64,000 nt of DNA, taken from assembly GCA_965262605.1 (NCBI GenBank), contig CBDHFN010000002.1:248001-312000 (forward strand), given 5' to 3'. The DNA comes from CBDHFN01 sp965262605. GTDB taxonomy: Bacteria > Pseudomonadota > Alphaproteobacteria > JASGCL01. The first letter of the stretch is position 1. Every line of letters starts with the position of its first letter. The translations under genes were made by a program, and so were the position numbers. A model generated the notes under the pieces. The model saw only the letters and a program-made list of their open reading frames with translations. It did no database searches and was not told where the DNA came from. Positions 23,633 through 32,121 of the stretch are shown here, piece after piece.

Positions 23633-26413
23633 TTAGAATCCGTAAATAACTTGATTATCATCACGAAGCCACGCTTGCCCTAGGGTAATAGAGTAGGTAT
23701 AAGGATTCATGCTTGGAGTTTGCGCACTATTACAAGCGGCATATGTTGCCGAAGTGCCGTAAGCCCCATTACCATTGCTATCGCCACAGCCCCAAGCAAT
23801 GCCCCAATTGCTTGTGATATTAAATTTAGTCAAGGCGTTAATTGGAGATGATGCGATGGTTTGCCCCGATTTAACATAATTAAATTGGAATTTGCGATAA
23901 ACCGAAGAGCCACTTGGCAATAAATCGGCGCCCGAATTATTATTAATCAAGCTAACAATACCATTTTGCGAATTATAGCTTGCCGTGCCGTAAGGGTTGC
24001 TAACACTAATATTTTGGGAAATACACGCATAAACAGAACGATTCGTGCCGTTGGTAATACCGCCCGCGACAAATTGCGAATTATCCCCGCGCCGATAAGT
24101 GCCTTGATTCATTTGGGGAATTGTTTTAGTGCAACCTTGATATGTAAAAGTATTTGCGGGCGCGTCAATAACCGCCGTAGACACTAATTGATAAGGTTGC
24201 GCTATTGCGCCCGTTTGTAAATGATTGGATTTTAGGTTATACCTAACCCCCGCAACCGTGATGTAAACTTGATATAATGGGTAATTATTCAAGCTTGCGT
24301 CTTGAAATTGCCATGATTGCAACTGATAACTATGATTAAAAGTTTGCGTGCCATCTGCACAATTTGTTAAATATTTTCGCGTGCCATCTAAATTAAAAAA
24401 TGTTCGCGTCCGAGACCGAGAAAATCCCGCGCTAAAATCATGTAGCCACTGATTCATATCAATGCACCCGTCCATCGTGGTTTCAATTGCCGTTTCGGTT
24501 TCGCTTGCATTGCATTGTGTTATATATTTTTTTACCCCATCACGAATATAACCCGTGCGATAAAATATAATTACCGCGTCGCCCAGTGGTGATTTACCCA
24601 CCGAACAAAGTAAACTGCCCGATTCGTTTAATTTGTATTTTTCGTGATTCCAAAAAAGCGCTTTTGAATTTTGACACCCGCGCGCTTGGAATTTTTGCCC
24701 ATTAAAAATATAGGTTAAGGCTTCTTGCTGGAATGATTTATTTAAGGTAAAATCATCATACACCGAGCAAGGTTCAGTATCAACCGACAATGCCATAGTT
24801 GGCGCAGTGGCAGACACCGCGCAACTATCAATATCATGCCTATTGCCGTCTAAATCATAATAATATGTATTTGATTTACGCCGTACAACATTTGCATCAT
24901 AATCCACCAAAACACCGCAACTTGCAAAATCCTCAACAATATTATGCTTAATTTCGCTATCATCGGTGCATGTATCGTTAATGATTGTTTTTTGTGCATT
25001 ATTTTCTAAGTAAAATGTCTTATATCTTGGTATAATAACATTATTCACAATATCTTTTTTAACCGTGCAATCGCTATATGATTTATATATTTGATATTGT
25101 ATAGCAGGGTCAGCATCCGCGCATGGCGTCTGTGAAACGACCTTATTATTCATTATAGCTTGCTTGGTGGTTTGTTTATATACTTGATTATTATCAATAT
25201 CAATCCTAACCGCGCAATTACCCACGGTTTCAGTGTAATCAATAACTGGACATGATTCATAAATAAATTCAGAGCCTTGATAGTTATAGGTTTTTTTAAA
25301 CCCAATCGCTTGACTTGGGGCTGGATAGCCCTCTTTAAGCGTGCAAGCCGTACTTGCCAACGCAACCGATTGCGCCGACTTGGCACAAGCCGACACTTCA
25401 ACAGGGTTGCCGTTAATATCATTGTAAGATTTTTTTGATTTAAACCATACTTTATTTAAAACCGCGTCAATTTCAACCCCACAACTGCTTAAATCTTCGG
25501 TGATTTTAAATGTTTTTTCAGCGTCAATCGCGCATTCGGCTAAATATTTTGTATCGCCCGTGGCATTTGTATATTTTTGACGAAATCTTGGGTTTGCAAC
25601 ACCATTACTAATAAAATCTGTGCACCCTTGATATGATTTTTCAATAATAAAGCTCAACGCGGAATCCGCGCAATCCGCGGTATTTGTTTCAACACCATCT
25701 TCCAATGTAATTAATTTTGTCTGTTGTATTGCCTTATTTTGTGAAATATCAACTCTTATCGGACAACCATCAGCAATAGTTTTATAAGTGATTTTCTTCG
25801 GTGTTGTGGTTGCTAAGGGCGCAATGGTTGGTAAAGCGTTCGCCCCGCCGTTTTCTGATAAACCACCACCAGAACCAGATTTTGCCGCTAGGCTTGGTAA
25901 ATTGCTTTGTAGTTCAATTTGTGGCGCAATGGCTAATAATTCGGCTATAATATTTTTTAATACATCTTGATTAAAAGGTAATTTAACTGCTTCGCCGGAT
26001 TTAACGCTTAAATTATCAATTAACGCGCGAAAATCATAATTGGTTAAATCCTTGGCTTTATCGCCCGCGCTGATTGAATTTAACACAACTTCGCTTTTGT
26101 TATTATTAGTTTTACGCACCGATGCGCCCAATGTAATTTTTTCAGCATTCGGTATTTTTGACTTAATCTTTAAATTTAAATTTTGAATGTCTTGGGTAAT
26201 CACCGCATCTTGAACGGGGGCAACCTCAACAATTTCATTATTTATCACTTCTTGGGAATTTGCATAATTTGTAAAATTAATCAAAATTGCAAAAACTATG
26301 AATTGCACTAAAACAATATATATTGTTAATTTAAGATAATGAGACATATGTTTAAATTTATTAATGCTATATTCAAGTTTTTTTATGCTTTTATTTAAGT
26401 TTAAATTTTCCAT
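23633..26413 (-). CDS. cysteine-repeat surface protein of the T4SS (926 aa)
   Basis: Not a recognised family. Residues 27-48 are one transmembrane segment, followed by a linker with a low-complexity SGSGGG part. From about 215 to 697 there are ten units of 43-54 residues, each with two Cys about 32 residues apart (for example SCGVEIDAVLNKVW … SACAKSA). Units 1-4 and 5-8 match in order, so a four-unit block was duplicated. The last 230 residues form a separate domain with four more Cys and Asn/Ser/Gly-rich sequence. Lying inside the T4SS operon between virB10 and virB11, it is probably disulfide-bonded and periplasmic or surface-exposed, a candidate mating-pair adhesin like TraN of F. Confidence 0.8.
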   Translation of the reverse strand: MENLNLNKSIKKLEYSINKFKHMSHYLKLTIYIVLVQFIVFAILINFTNYANSQEVINNEIVEVAPVQDAVITQDIQNLNLKIKSKIPNAEKITLGASVRKTNNNKSEVVLNSISAGDKAKDLTNYDFRALIDNLSVKSGEAVKLPFNQDVLKNIIAELLAIAPQIELQSNLPSLAAKSGSGGGLSENGGANALPTIAPLATTTPKKITYKTIADGCPIRVDISQNKAIQQTKLITLEDGVETNTADCADSALSFIIEKSYQGCTDFISNGVANPRFRQKYTNATGDTKYLAECAIDAEKTFKITEDLSSCGVEIDAVLNKVWFKSKKSYNDINGNPVEVSACAKSAQSVALASTACTLKEGYPAPSQAIGFKKTYNYQGSEFIYESCPVIDYTETVGNCAVRIDIDNNQVYKQTTKQAIMNNKVVSQTPCADADPAIQYQIYKSYSDCTVKKDIVNNVIIPRYKTFYLENNAQKTIINDTCTDDSEIKHNIVEDFASCGVLVDYDANVVRRKSNTYYYDLDGNRHDIDSCAVSATAPTMALSVDTEPCSVYDDFTLNKSFQQEALTYIFNGQKFQARGCQNSKALFWNHEKYKLNESGSLLCSVGKSPLGDAVIIFYRTGYIRDGVKKYITQCNASETETAIETTMDGCIDMNQWLHDFSAGFSRSRTRTFFNLDGTRKYLTNCADGTQTFNHSYQLQSWQFQDASLNNYPLYQVYITVAGVRYNLKSNHLQTGAIAQPYQLVSTAVIDAPANTFTYQGCTKTIPQMNQGTYRRGDNSQFVAGGITNGTNRSVYACISQNISVSNPYGTASYNSQNGIVSLINNNSGADLLPSGSSVYRKFQFNYVKSGQTIASSPINALTKFNITSNWGIAWGCGDSNGNGAYGTSATYAACNSAQTPSMNPYTYSITLGQAWLRDDNQVIYGF

Positions 26414-26429
26414 GGTAAGCTCCTGTTTT

Positions 26430-26804
26430 TTATGGTAATTTTGGTAAGGTTAATTTATTATCAACTAAAATAGTTAATAAATTTTGTAAGGTTTCAGGGT
26501 AAATTGCGATATTATTAATAGTGAATTTTTTAAGCTCAAAATAAGCTTTGGCTTTACGCAAATCTTGCAACTTCAAACCATTTATGCTTAACAAACGCCG
26601 AATTTTTCTATCCTTTGATTGAATTGAGTGAGTTTTGCATAAAATCATATTATTTAAATTTTCAATTGCAGACCCGATGGTAAATTTATTGTTAACATCT
26701 TCAATTTCATGCTCAAAATGCGTAATTATTTTTGATACTGGCGCATCTTTATTTGCGCAAACAAGTTGCCTAATCCAGATAATAGTCTCTTGGGTAAGTT
26801 GCAT
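26430..26804 (-). CDS. hypothetical T4SS-operon protein (124 aa)
   Basis: A soluble, mostly helical protein with no signal peptide or membrane segment. Residues KDRKIRRLLSINGLKLQDLRKAK form a basic helical pair. It is 14 bp after virB10 and 16 bp before the cysteine-repeat gene, so it is transcribed with both. Its position suggests a cytoplasmic chaperone or regulator of the large protein, which is only an inference. Confidence 0.6.
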   Translation of the reverse strand: MQLTQETIIWIRQLVCANKDAPVSKIITHFEHEIEDVNNKFTIGSAIENLNNMILCKTHSIQSKDRKIRRLLSINGLKLQDLRKAKAYFELKKFTINNIAIYPETLQNLLTILVDNKLTLPKLP

Positions 26805-26818
26805 TTTGTCTCCCTTGT

Positions 26819-27925
26819 TTAGTTAGTTGTGATAATCCAGTCTTTAGCTGGACGAATTTGCACGCGAGTCCCTTTGCTAACCGATATAATCGGTTTTATT
26901 TGCAGGGATTCCTGTAACGATTGAGCGGTAATTTCACCGAATTTTTGCGATAATTCCTTTGCGCCATCATCAACCGCCTGATTAATTGGGCTAGTATTAT
27001 TTGTGCCTTGATTATTACTACTACTGCCCTTATTCGCAATCGTAGCCGTGCCAATTCGCGTGCCAACTGATACACCCGCCAACATAAATGCAAGCCCGTA
27101 TTTTTCAAAAAATCTATTGTCTATTTCACCCGCAATGCCAACACGCCCTTGTACATCTGATACATCAGATTCTAAATTATTAATTTCGGCGCGCGATTCA
27201 CCCATTAAAATTCGGTTGCATTTAGTTTGAAGGCGACTTACACCTTGCGCATCGGCATTTTCATATTTGCAAATTAAACGGCTTCCTTTGGGTATTAAAA
27301 TATTATTACCATGATAACCAAATACATTTTGCGATACTTGAATAATTATCGTTCCAGGTAACTGACTATTGATTCCATTTTCAAGAATACCTATGATATA
27401 CCTATCTTGCGTTAGGATAAAATCATTTTTAACTGGTAAGCCAGCCTTATCAAATGGCGCAGTATATTTTGCATTATTAATTGCAATATTTTTTAATTTA
27501 TCAGTGTCTTTTGCCTTTGCTAATGCACCAAAGCTATTTTGTGAGTTGATAATTTCTATATCGTCCCATTTATCAATCGTTGCAAGTCGTTCGTGATAAA
27601 AATTAGGTTTTGGGGGCAAGCCGGGTGGTGGTAGTTCTATATAAACAGGTTTATCAACTTCGCGTATAACTTCCTTTTGCACAACAACAGGCTTATCAAC
27701 AAAAACTTCCTTAATAACTTCTTTTTCTATTACTTTGGGTTTTACAGGTTTTGCTTGTTTTGCTTTATCATCAGGCAAGGTTGCATTTATATCAGGTTTA
27801 ATGTCTATTTGCTTGGTATCAAACGCCGCAATATCACTATTAGGCAATATTCGTTTTTCAATTTGTGTGTTTGTATCATTGCACAGCAATAATCCAAATG
27901 TTATTGTGCATAAAAACCCAGCCAT
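26819..27925 (-). CDS. virB10: VirB10/TrbI channel protein
   Basis: Spans inner and outer membranes in the T4SS core complex. The 368-residue protein has an N-terminal hydrophobic anchor (FLCTITFGLLLC), a long proline- and lysine-rich linker with repeated VIKEV elements, then the conserved C-terminal domain (ILTQDRYIIGILENGINSQLPG; ILIPKGSRLICKY; LAFMLAGVSVGTRIG). It overlaps the virB9 stop by one base. Confidence 0.92.
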   Translation of the reverse strand: MAGFLCTITFGLLLCNDTNTQIEKRILPNSDIAAFDTKQIDIKPDINATLPDDKAKQAKPVKPKVIEKEVIKEVFVDKPVVVQKEVIREVDKPVYIELPPPGLPPKPNFYHERLATIDKWDDIEIINSQNSFGALAKAKDTDKLKNIAINNAKYTAPFDKAGLPVKNDFILTQDRYIIGILENGINSQLPGTIIIQVSQNVFGYHGNNILIPKGSRLICKYENADAQGVSRLQTKCNRILMGESRAEINNLESDVSDVQGRVGIAGEIDNRFFEKYGLAFMLAGVSVGTRIGTATIANKGSSSNNQGTNNTSPINQAVDDGAKELSQKFGEITAQSLQESLQIKPIISVSKGTRVQIRPAKDWIITTN

Positions 27926-29022
27926 TATTTACCCTCATATGTTATGCAAATATATTTTTTGCCAGATACTAAGGTTATTTTTTTAGCAACGGATTCAATA
28001 ATTAATGTTGTGCCATTAACTCGCGTATTGACATTTTCATCTATGCCATCGTTTACTACATATGCAACAGGCAGGTCAATTTCATTGAATTTACTACCAA
28101 AATTAATATAGGTAAAATAGTCATCACGAAAGACTGATAAGGGTTTTAATTCCTTATCACCTGCTAATTCATAATCACCCCAACCGCGCAATTTTGACGG
28201 GTCAAATTGCAATTCTTGGGGATATTTTCTTTGTGTAGGTTTAACTGAATTAATAACTGGTTTTTCTATTGGTATATCGGCTTTAATATCAGTTTTATTT
28301 TCAAGTTTTTGCGCTAATTTACCAATTTTAACATTCGGAAATTTATCGGGAATAATTTTAACCACCATATCAGGAATATTTGGGCTATCTATGCCCTCTG
28401 AACGAATATATAACGGGTATATATTCGCATTAGTCCAAATAATTATATTAGTGTCCACACCTGGTATTAACGGCTTGATAGCAATTGCATTGCTAGTTCT
28501 TTGCTTTATTTGAAAACTTGAATTATCGCCAATATCAATTGTTTCAATAACTTCATTTGCAGGTAATTGTATAGTTGTAATGAAAAATTCACGCGTAGCA
28601 ACCTTGTAAGTGCAATTTTCGCATGAGTCATAAATATAAATACCTTCATTTTGTTTGGCTTCGTCCCATGCTTTTTGTATTTGCAAATTACCACTTTGGC
28701 GCGTTAATTTGCCATAATCATTAATCGCCACGCGCGGGGCAGGCTGATTAATATTATTTGCTTGATTAGCTTGGGTTGGTTGCGCCTGTTGTATTGGTTG
28801 CGCTTGTGGCAAACTTTGTGATGGCTGTTGCGGAGGTTGCGGTGGTTGCGGTGATTTAATGCTATTCACAACAGGCACAATTGGTTGTGCAGGTAAATTT
28901 TGGGCTTCATTTAACCCTCTACTACTGCCTTGTGGTGGCACAAACGGAGTTTGCCCATAAAGTTGTAAGGTTGGGCTTAGTATCAAAACTAAGATTAATA
29001 GTATATTTATTGGCTTTAACAT
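27925..29022 (-). CDS. virB9: VirB9/CagX-type channel protein
   Basis: Periplasmic and outer-membrane ring component of the T4SS core. The 365-residue protein has a signal peptide (MLKPINILLILVLILSPTLQ), a Gln/Pro-rich linker (about 35-105), the N-terminal VirB9 domain (YKVATREFFITTIQLPANE) and the C-terminal domain that contacts VirB7 and VirB10 (YFTYINFGSKFNEIDLPVAY). It overlaps virB8 by one base. The Gln/Pro linker is longer than in most VirB9 proteins. Confidence 0.9.
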   Translation of the reverse strand: MLKPINILLILVLILSPTLQLYGQTPFVPPQGSSRGLNEAQNLPAQPIVPVVNSIKSPQPPQPPQQPSQSLPQAQPIQQAQPTQANQANNINQPAPRVAINDYGKLTRQSGNLQIQKAWDEAKQNEGIYIYDSCENCTYKVATREFFITTIQLPANEVIETIDIGDNSSFQIKQRTSNAIAIKPLIPGVDTNIIIWTNANIYPLYIRSEGIDSPNIPDMVVKIIPDKFPNVKIGKLAQKLENKTDIKADIPIEKPVINSVKPTQRKYPQELQFDPSKLRGWGDYELAGDKELKPLSVFRDDYFTYINFGSKFNEIDLPVAYVVNDGIDENVNTRVNGTTLIIESVAKKITLVSGKKYICITYEGK

Positions 29023-29717
29023 TATTCACGCTCCTTTACGGCGAATTCTAGGACAAAAACGCCCAATGGATTATTGTATTTTTCATCAATTTTTACTTCT
29101 TTTTCACGCAAGGTGAACGCAATATATGCGCGCAATTTCTTTTGTGATTTAATCTCTTGCGAATTATTTTTTGTATCGCGCTGAATAAATTCGCATGAAA
29201 ATTTATACAAATTATTTGAAAGCCCTTCGATTGGATCGCATGATTCAACAATAATATTGCGAACTAATCCGTCCTTTAAGAAATTTTCAATCGCCTTAGT
29301 ATCTATACGATTGCTTTTAAATTCTTTTAATGGCTTAAAATCCATCATAGCATATGCTTCATCAAATCTTGCCTTTTGGCTTATTTCATCAATAGACAAT
29401 AAATTTATGATGAATTTTTTTGATATTGTTTCTAATAAAATTTGAAAGCCCGGAATTTGTGGGTTTAATGGTTTTATGGTGACTAATTGATTGCTGGACG
29501 GAATTATTTCAACTAGGGCTACTTCAACTTTTTTTAATGGGAACAGGTTAAGAATTGATATAATTAAAAATATAATTGCAACTATTAACATGCAATTTAA
29601 GCCTAATGATAGTTTAAGCACCAACATAGCCCGATTAAAAACTGATTGATTTGTAAACGGATTTAATGCATTAAATTTAGAAAAATCACCCGTTTTTTTA
29701 ATAGTTTTTTCACTCAT
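29022..29717 (-). CDS. virB8: VirB8 inner-membrane protein
   Basis: Assembly factor of the T4SS with one N-terminal transmembrane helix (residues about 35-56, LNCMLIVAIIFLIISILNLF) and a periplasmic domain. The start MSEKTIKKTGDF at 29717 is one base after the virB7 stop (TAATATG); the frame is open further upstream but overlaps virB7. The length of 231 residues is normal for the family. Confidence 0.87.
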   Translation of the reverse strand: MSEKTIKKTGDFSKFNALNPFTNQSVFNRAMLVLKLSLGLNCMLIVAIIFLIISILNLFPLKKVEVALVEIIPSSNQLVTIKPLNPQIPGFQILLETISKKFIINLLSIDEISQKARFDEAYAMMDFKPLKEFKSNRIDTKAIENFLKDGLVRNIIVESCDPIEGLSNNLYKFSCEFIQRDTKNNSQEIKSQKKLRAYIAFTLREKEVKIDEKYNNPLGVFVLEFAVKERE

Positions 29718-29718
29718 A

Positions 29719-29895
29719 TTAGCTAATCCATTTATATTTTTGATTGTCAAAAGGAATTGGTTCGCAAGCGCAAGGCGAAGATTTAATTTCGTCACTTGTC
29801 TTAACATCGTTTGGCGGTAAATCCTTTTTAGTGCCAAAAACTGAACAGCCAGCTAGCAGGGCGATAGTTGCGATTAATAAAATATATTTTTTCAT
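29719..29895 (-). CDS. virB7: VirB7 lipoprotein
   Basis: A 58-residue protein starting MKKYILLIATIALLAGCSVFG, with a typical lipobox LAGC (Cys17 as the modified residue). Two further Cys follow at 42 and 44 (PCACEP). VirB7 anchors the outer-membrane ring and binds VirB9. It lies between virB6 and virB8, as in standard vir operons. Confidence 0.85.
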   Translation of the reverse strand: MKKYILLIATIALLAGCSVFGTKKDLPPNDVKTSDEIKSSPCACEPIPFDNQKYKWIS

Positions 29896-29910
29896 AATAT
29901 TTACCTTTTG

Positions 29911-30972
29911 TTATTGTTTCTTATTTAATAAATTGCCCAATGGAGTTTGTTTAGCAAGATACATTGCACCCTTGCCCAAAGTACCTGCGGTTGCCCCTGC
30001 GAACTTGCCCGCATCAGTGCCTAATGCCTTGCCCGCAATATCTTTTGCGGTGCTTATTGGATTCGCGCCAACTTTCATTGCACCCAAGCCAGCCATGCCC
30101 ATACCCGCCGACATCAAGCCCGCGGCTGCATTTGTTAAACTTGATTGTGCTAATGAATTGGCTAGACTCGTGCCTTCGGCTAATAACGCCGTAAAAGCCC
30201 AACCCGCTAATATCGCGAGTTGTAAGTCAGGGTCAGACCATTGCACCTTAAAATTTCCATCGTGAATTTTTAAGCTGTCAACAATAAAAAATAACATACT
30301 CACGCATAATGTAGACGAAGTCATTACCATTATCGTGGCAATGGTTGTTTTAATACCTGTTTTTGTCATATCTTGTGTGAATCCAAAGCCGTAGGCTAGA
30401 AACAGAAAAGGCGCAAACAAAGCTAAGACGATTAATCTAAACAATGAAACTATAATTTGCGATAAATATGCAATCAAAATCAGTGCGTAAGGGAGTATTA
30501 ACAGACCAGACATTATGAGGGGTATTATTGGATCTAAAATACCAGTAGTGCTTAGAATATCTAATGAAATATCAAGAATTTTATTCACGCCTTCTTCAAC
30601 GCTGTTTATTAAACCTGCTAAACCCGCACCAGCAACAGGCACACCCCCGACTTCAAATACTTTAATTGATATGCCCGTCATAATTTCATTGACTAGGTTA
30701 AATATAAGTAATATTGTGCCATTCGGATTTAAATATAGGAGTGCCCACGCGATGAAAATATTCGGTGATTCTTTAAGAAATACTTGCATTGCTTCCTTGC
30801 GACCAGACGCAATTTCAATACCTTGTAAAGTTAGCCATAAAATAGTTGCTGATGCAAAAATTATTTGGAAATCACTAATAAAAGCCAGCGAAATCGCTTC
30901 AACGAATTTTTCGCTTTTATCAAAAAAAGATTCCGCGACCCCGCACAAAATGCAATTATCTAAACTCATCAT
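29911..30972 (-). CDS. virB6: VirB6/TrbL membrane channel protein
   Basis: A 353-residue polytopic inner-membrane protein with about six hydrophobic segments (for example IIPLIMSGLLILPYALILIAY and LIVLALFAPFLFLAYGFGF) and an Ala/Gly-rich C-terminal tail. It is part of the inner-membrane pore of the T4SS. AAGGA lies three to six bases before the two adjacent ATG codons. Its first bases overlap the start of the oppositely oriented gene at 30950. Confidence 0.87.
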   Translation of the reverse strand: MMSLDNCILCGVAESFFDKSEKFVEAISLAFISDFQIIFASATILWLTLQGIEIASGRKEAMQVFLKESPNIFIAWALLYLNPNGTILLIFNLVNEIMTGISIKVFEVGGVPVAGAGLAGLINSVEEGVNKILDISLDILSTTGILDPIIPLIMSGLLILPYALILIAYLSQIIVSLFRLIVLALFAPFLFLAYGFGFTQDMTKTGIKTTIATIMVMTSSTLCVSMLFFIVDSLKIHDGNFKVQWSDPDLQLAILAGWAFTALLAEGTSLANSLAQSSLTNAAAGLMSAGMGMAGLGAMKVGANPISTAKDIAGKALGTDAGKFAGATAGTLGKGAMYLAKQTPLGNLLNKKQ

Positions 30973-31375
30973 AATTCCTTTGGTTAGTTTGTTTTTTGGA
31001 TTTGGTGCTTTTGCACAAAACCAGAATTTGATTGAATCGCAAAAGAAATTTTTTGAGATTCAAAAAGAGATGATTGAACTTAAAACCCGTCAAGAAGCTG
31101 AAATTTTTTCTAAAAAAATTTGTAAAAATAACGATAATTTGCCTTGTTTTTGGTTTGGTAATTTTATAAATAGCGTGTCTGATACATTGATTTATAGTGT
31201 TTATTTTAGTGCAAATTTTAAAAATAAACCGCTCGCAGAATTTAATAAAATTACTGATGAAAAAATCTGTAATAAAATTTTGAATTATCGTAATACAAAA
31301 GGCATAATAACCGATTGCAACAAAGTTCCCGATTGGCGCGATGATAAAGTTAAATCTTATTGGAATAATAAATAA
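30950..31375 (+). CDS. secreted hypothetical protein, candidate entry-exclusion factor
   Basis: The only plus-strand gene inside the T4SS block. Starting at ATG 30950 it has a clean signal peptide (MQLSKLIIIPLVSLFFGFG … AFAQ) and a 120-residue mature part with four Cys (KICKNNDNLPC, EKIC, TDC). Position between virB5 and virB6 is where eex genes lie in pKM101-type systems, so entry exclusion is a fair guess. It lacks a lipobox and has no clear ribosome site. Its start overlaps the virB6 start in antisense. Confidence 0.6.
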   Translation: MQLSKLIIIPLVSLFFGFGAFAQNQNLIESQKKFFEIQKEMIELKTRQEAEIFSKKICKNNDNLPCFWFGNFINSVSDTLIYSVYFSANFKNKPLAEFNKITDEKICNKILNYRNTKGIITDCNKVPDWRDDKVKSYWNNK

Positions 31376-31377
31376 TG

Positions 31378-32121
31378 TCATTTTGTCGCCGTGGTTGCAG
31401 GTTTTATTGCAGGTGGTAATTGTGCTAATTTATTCGCCGAATCCAATTTTAACATAGTTGCCAATAATTGATTAGTTTGGTTTGTGGCGCGTATTTGCAA
31501 TAATAATATTTTATTTTGCACCGCGAGGCGTTCATTTTGGTCAACGGCACTATCGGCAGACGATTCAAGTTCGTTTATCGCATTCGTTAAGTCGGTATTT
31601 TGCTGAACCGCAATATCGCCCTGTGCAAGCGATTTTTCAATATTATCAAGATATAAATTATTGCGTTTTTCTGTTATTTGTGATTGAATGCTTTCTTTTT
31701 CGCTTGAAGTCTTTTGATTATATTCTTGTGGTTTTATAAAGAAATTATCGCGATATAAACTTCGCCCACCGCATAAATCGGGTAATTTTGGGTTATACGA
31801 ATTTAAGCTAGGCATTAAGCTTTTAAAATCGGGCATTAAGCATGATTGATTTTTAGCTATTAACTTATCAAATGTTTGTGAATTTACGAATGGCACATTA
31901 ATCTTACCAACTTTGCCAATTGTTTTAAGCATATCTTGCCCAGTTTTATTCATATCTTTGAAGTAATCAAGTTGCTTAGTCAGTGTATCTAATTGCTCTT
32001 TGCCTTGATTAAATAATTCAATTTGCTTTGCCGCATTCGTGGCATCAAAAGTCGCCATCTGTGCATTCGCAATGGTGGTAAAAGACAATGATAATATTAT
32101 TATTTGCGTAATTTTTTTCAT
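31378..32121 (-). CDS. virB5: VirB5 pilus-tip protein
   Basis: Minor pilus component and adhesin at the T4SS tip. The 247-residue protein has a signal peptide (MKKITQIIILSLSFTTIANA), helical sequence FNQGKEQLDTLTKQLDYF and the conserved C-terminal helix AVQNKILLLQIRATNQTNQLLATM. The ATG at 32121 shares bases with the virB4 stop (ATGA) and follows GGAG; an ATG five codons earlier is less likely. Confidence 0.87.
   Translation of the reverse strand: MKKITQIIILSLSFTTIANAQMATFDATNAAKQIELFNQGKEQLDTLTKQLDYFKDMNKTGQDMLKTIGKVGKINVPFVNSQTFDKLIAKNQSCLMPDFKSLMPSLNSYNPKLPDLCGGRSLYRDNFFIKPQEYNQKTSSEKESIQSQITEKRNNLYLDNIEKSLAQGDIAVQQNTDLTNAINELESSADSAVDQNERLAVQNKILLLQIRATNQTNQLLATMLKLDSANKLAQLPPAIKPATTATK

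Noticed and set aside
29744..30265. Plus-strand frame of 173 codons over virB6 and virB7
   Set aside because: It is a shadow of virB6 and of the VirB7 lipoprotein, both clear by motif and operon position.
30956..31381. Minus-strand frame of 141 codons with hydrophobic character
   Set aside because: It is antisense to the secreted protein gene at 30950-31375, which has a proper signal peptide and cysteine pattern; the hydrophobic look comes from AT-rich codons.
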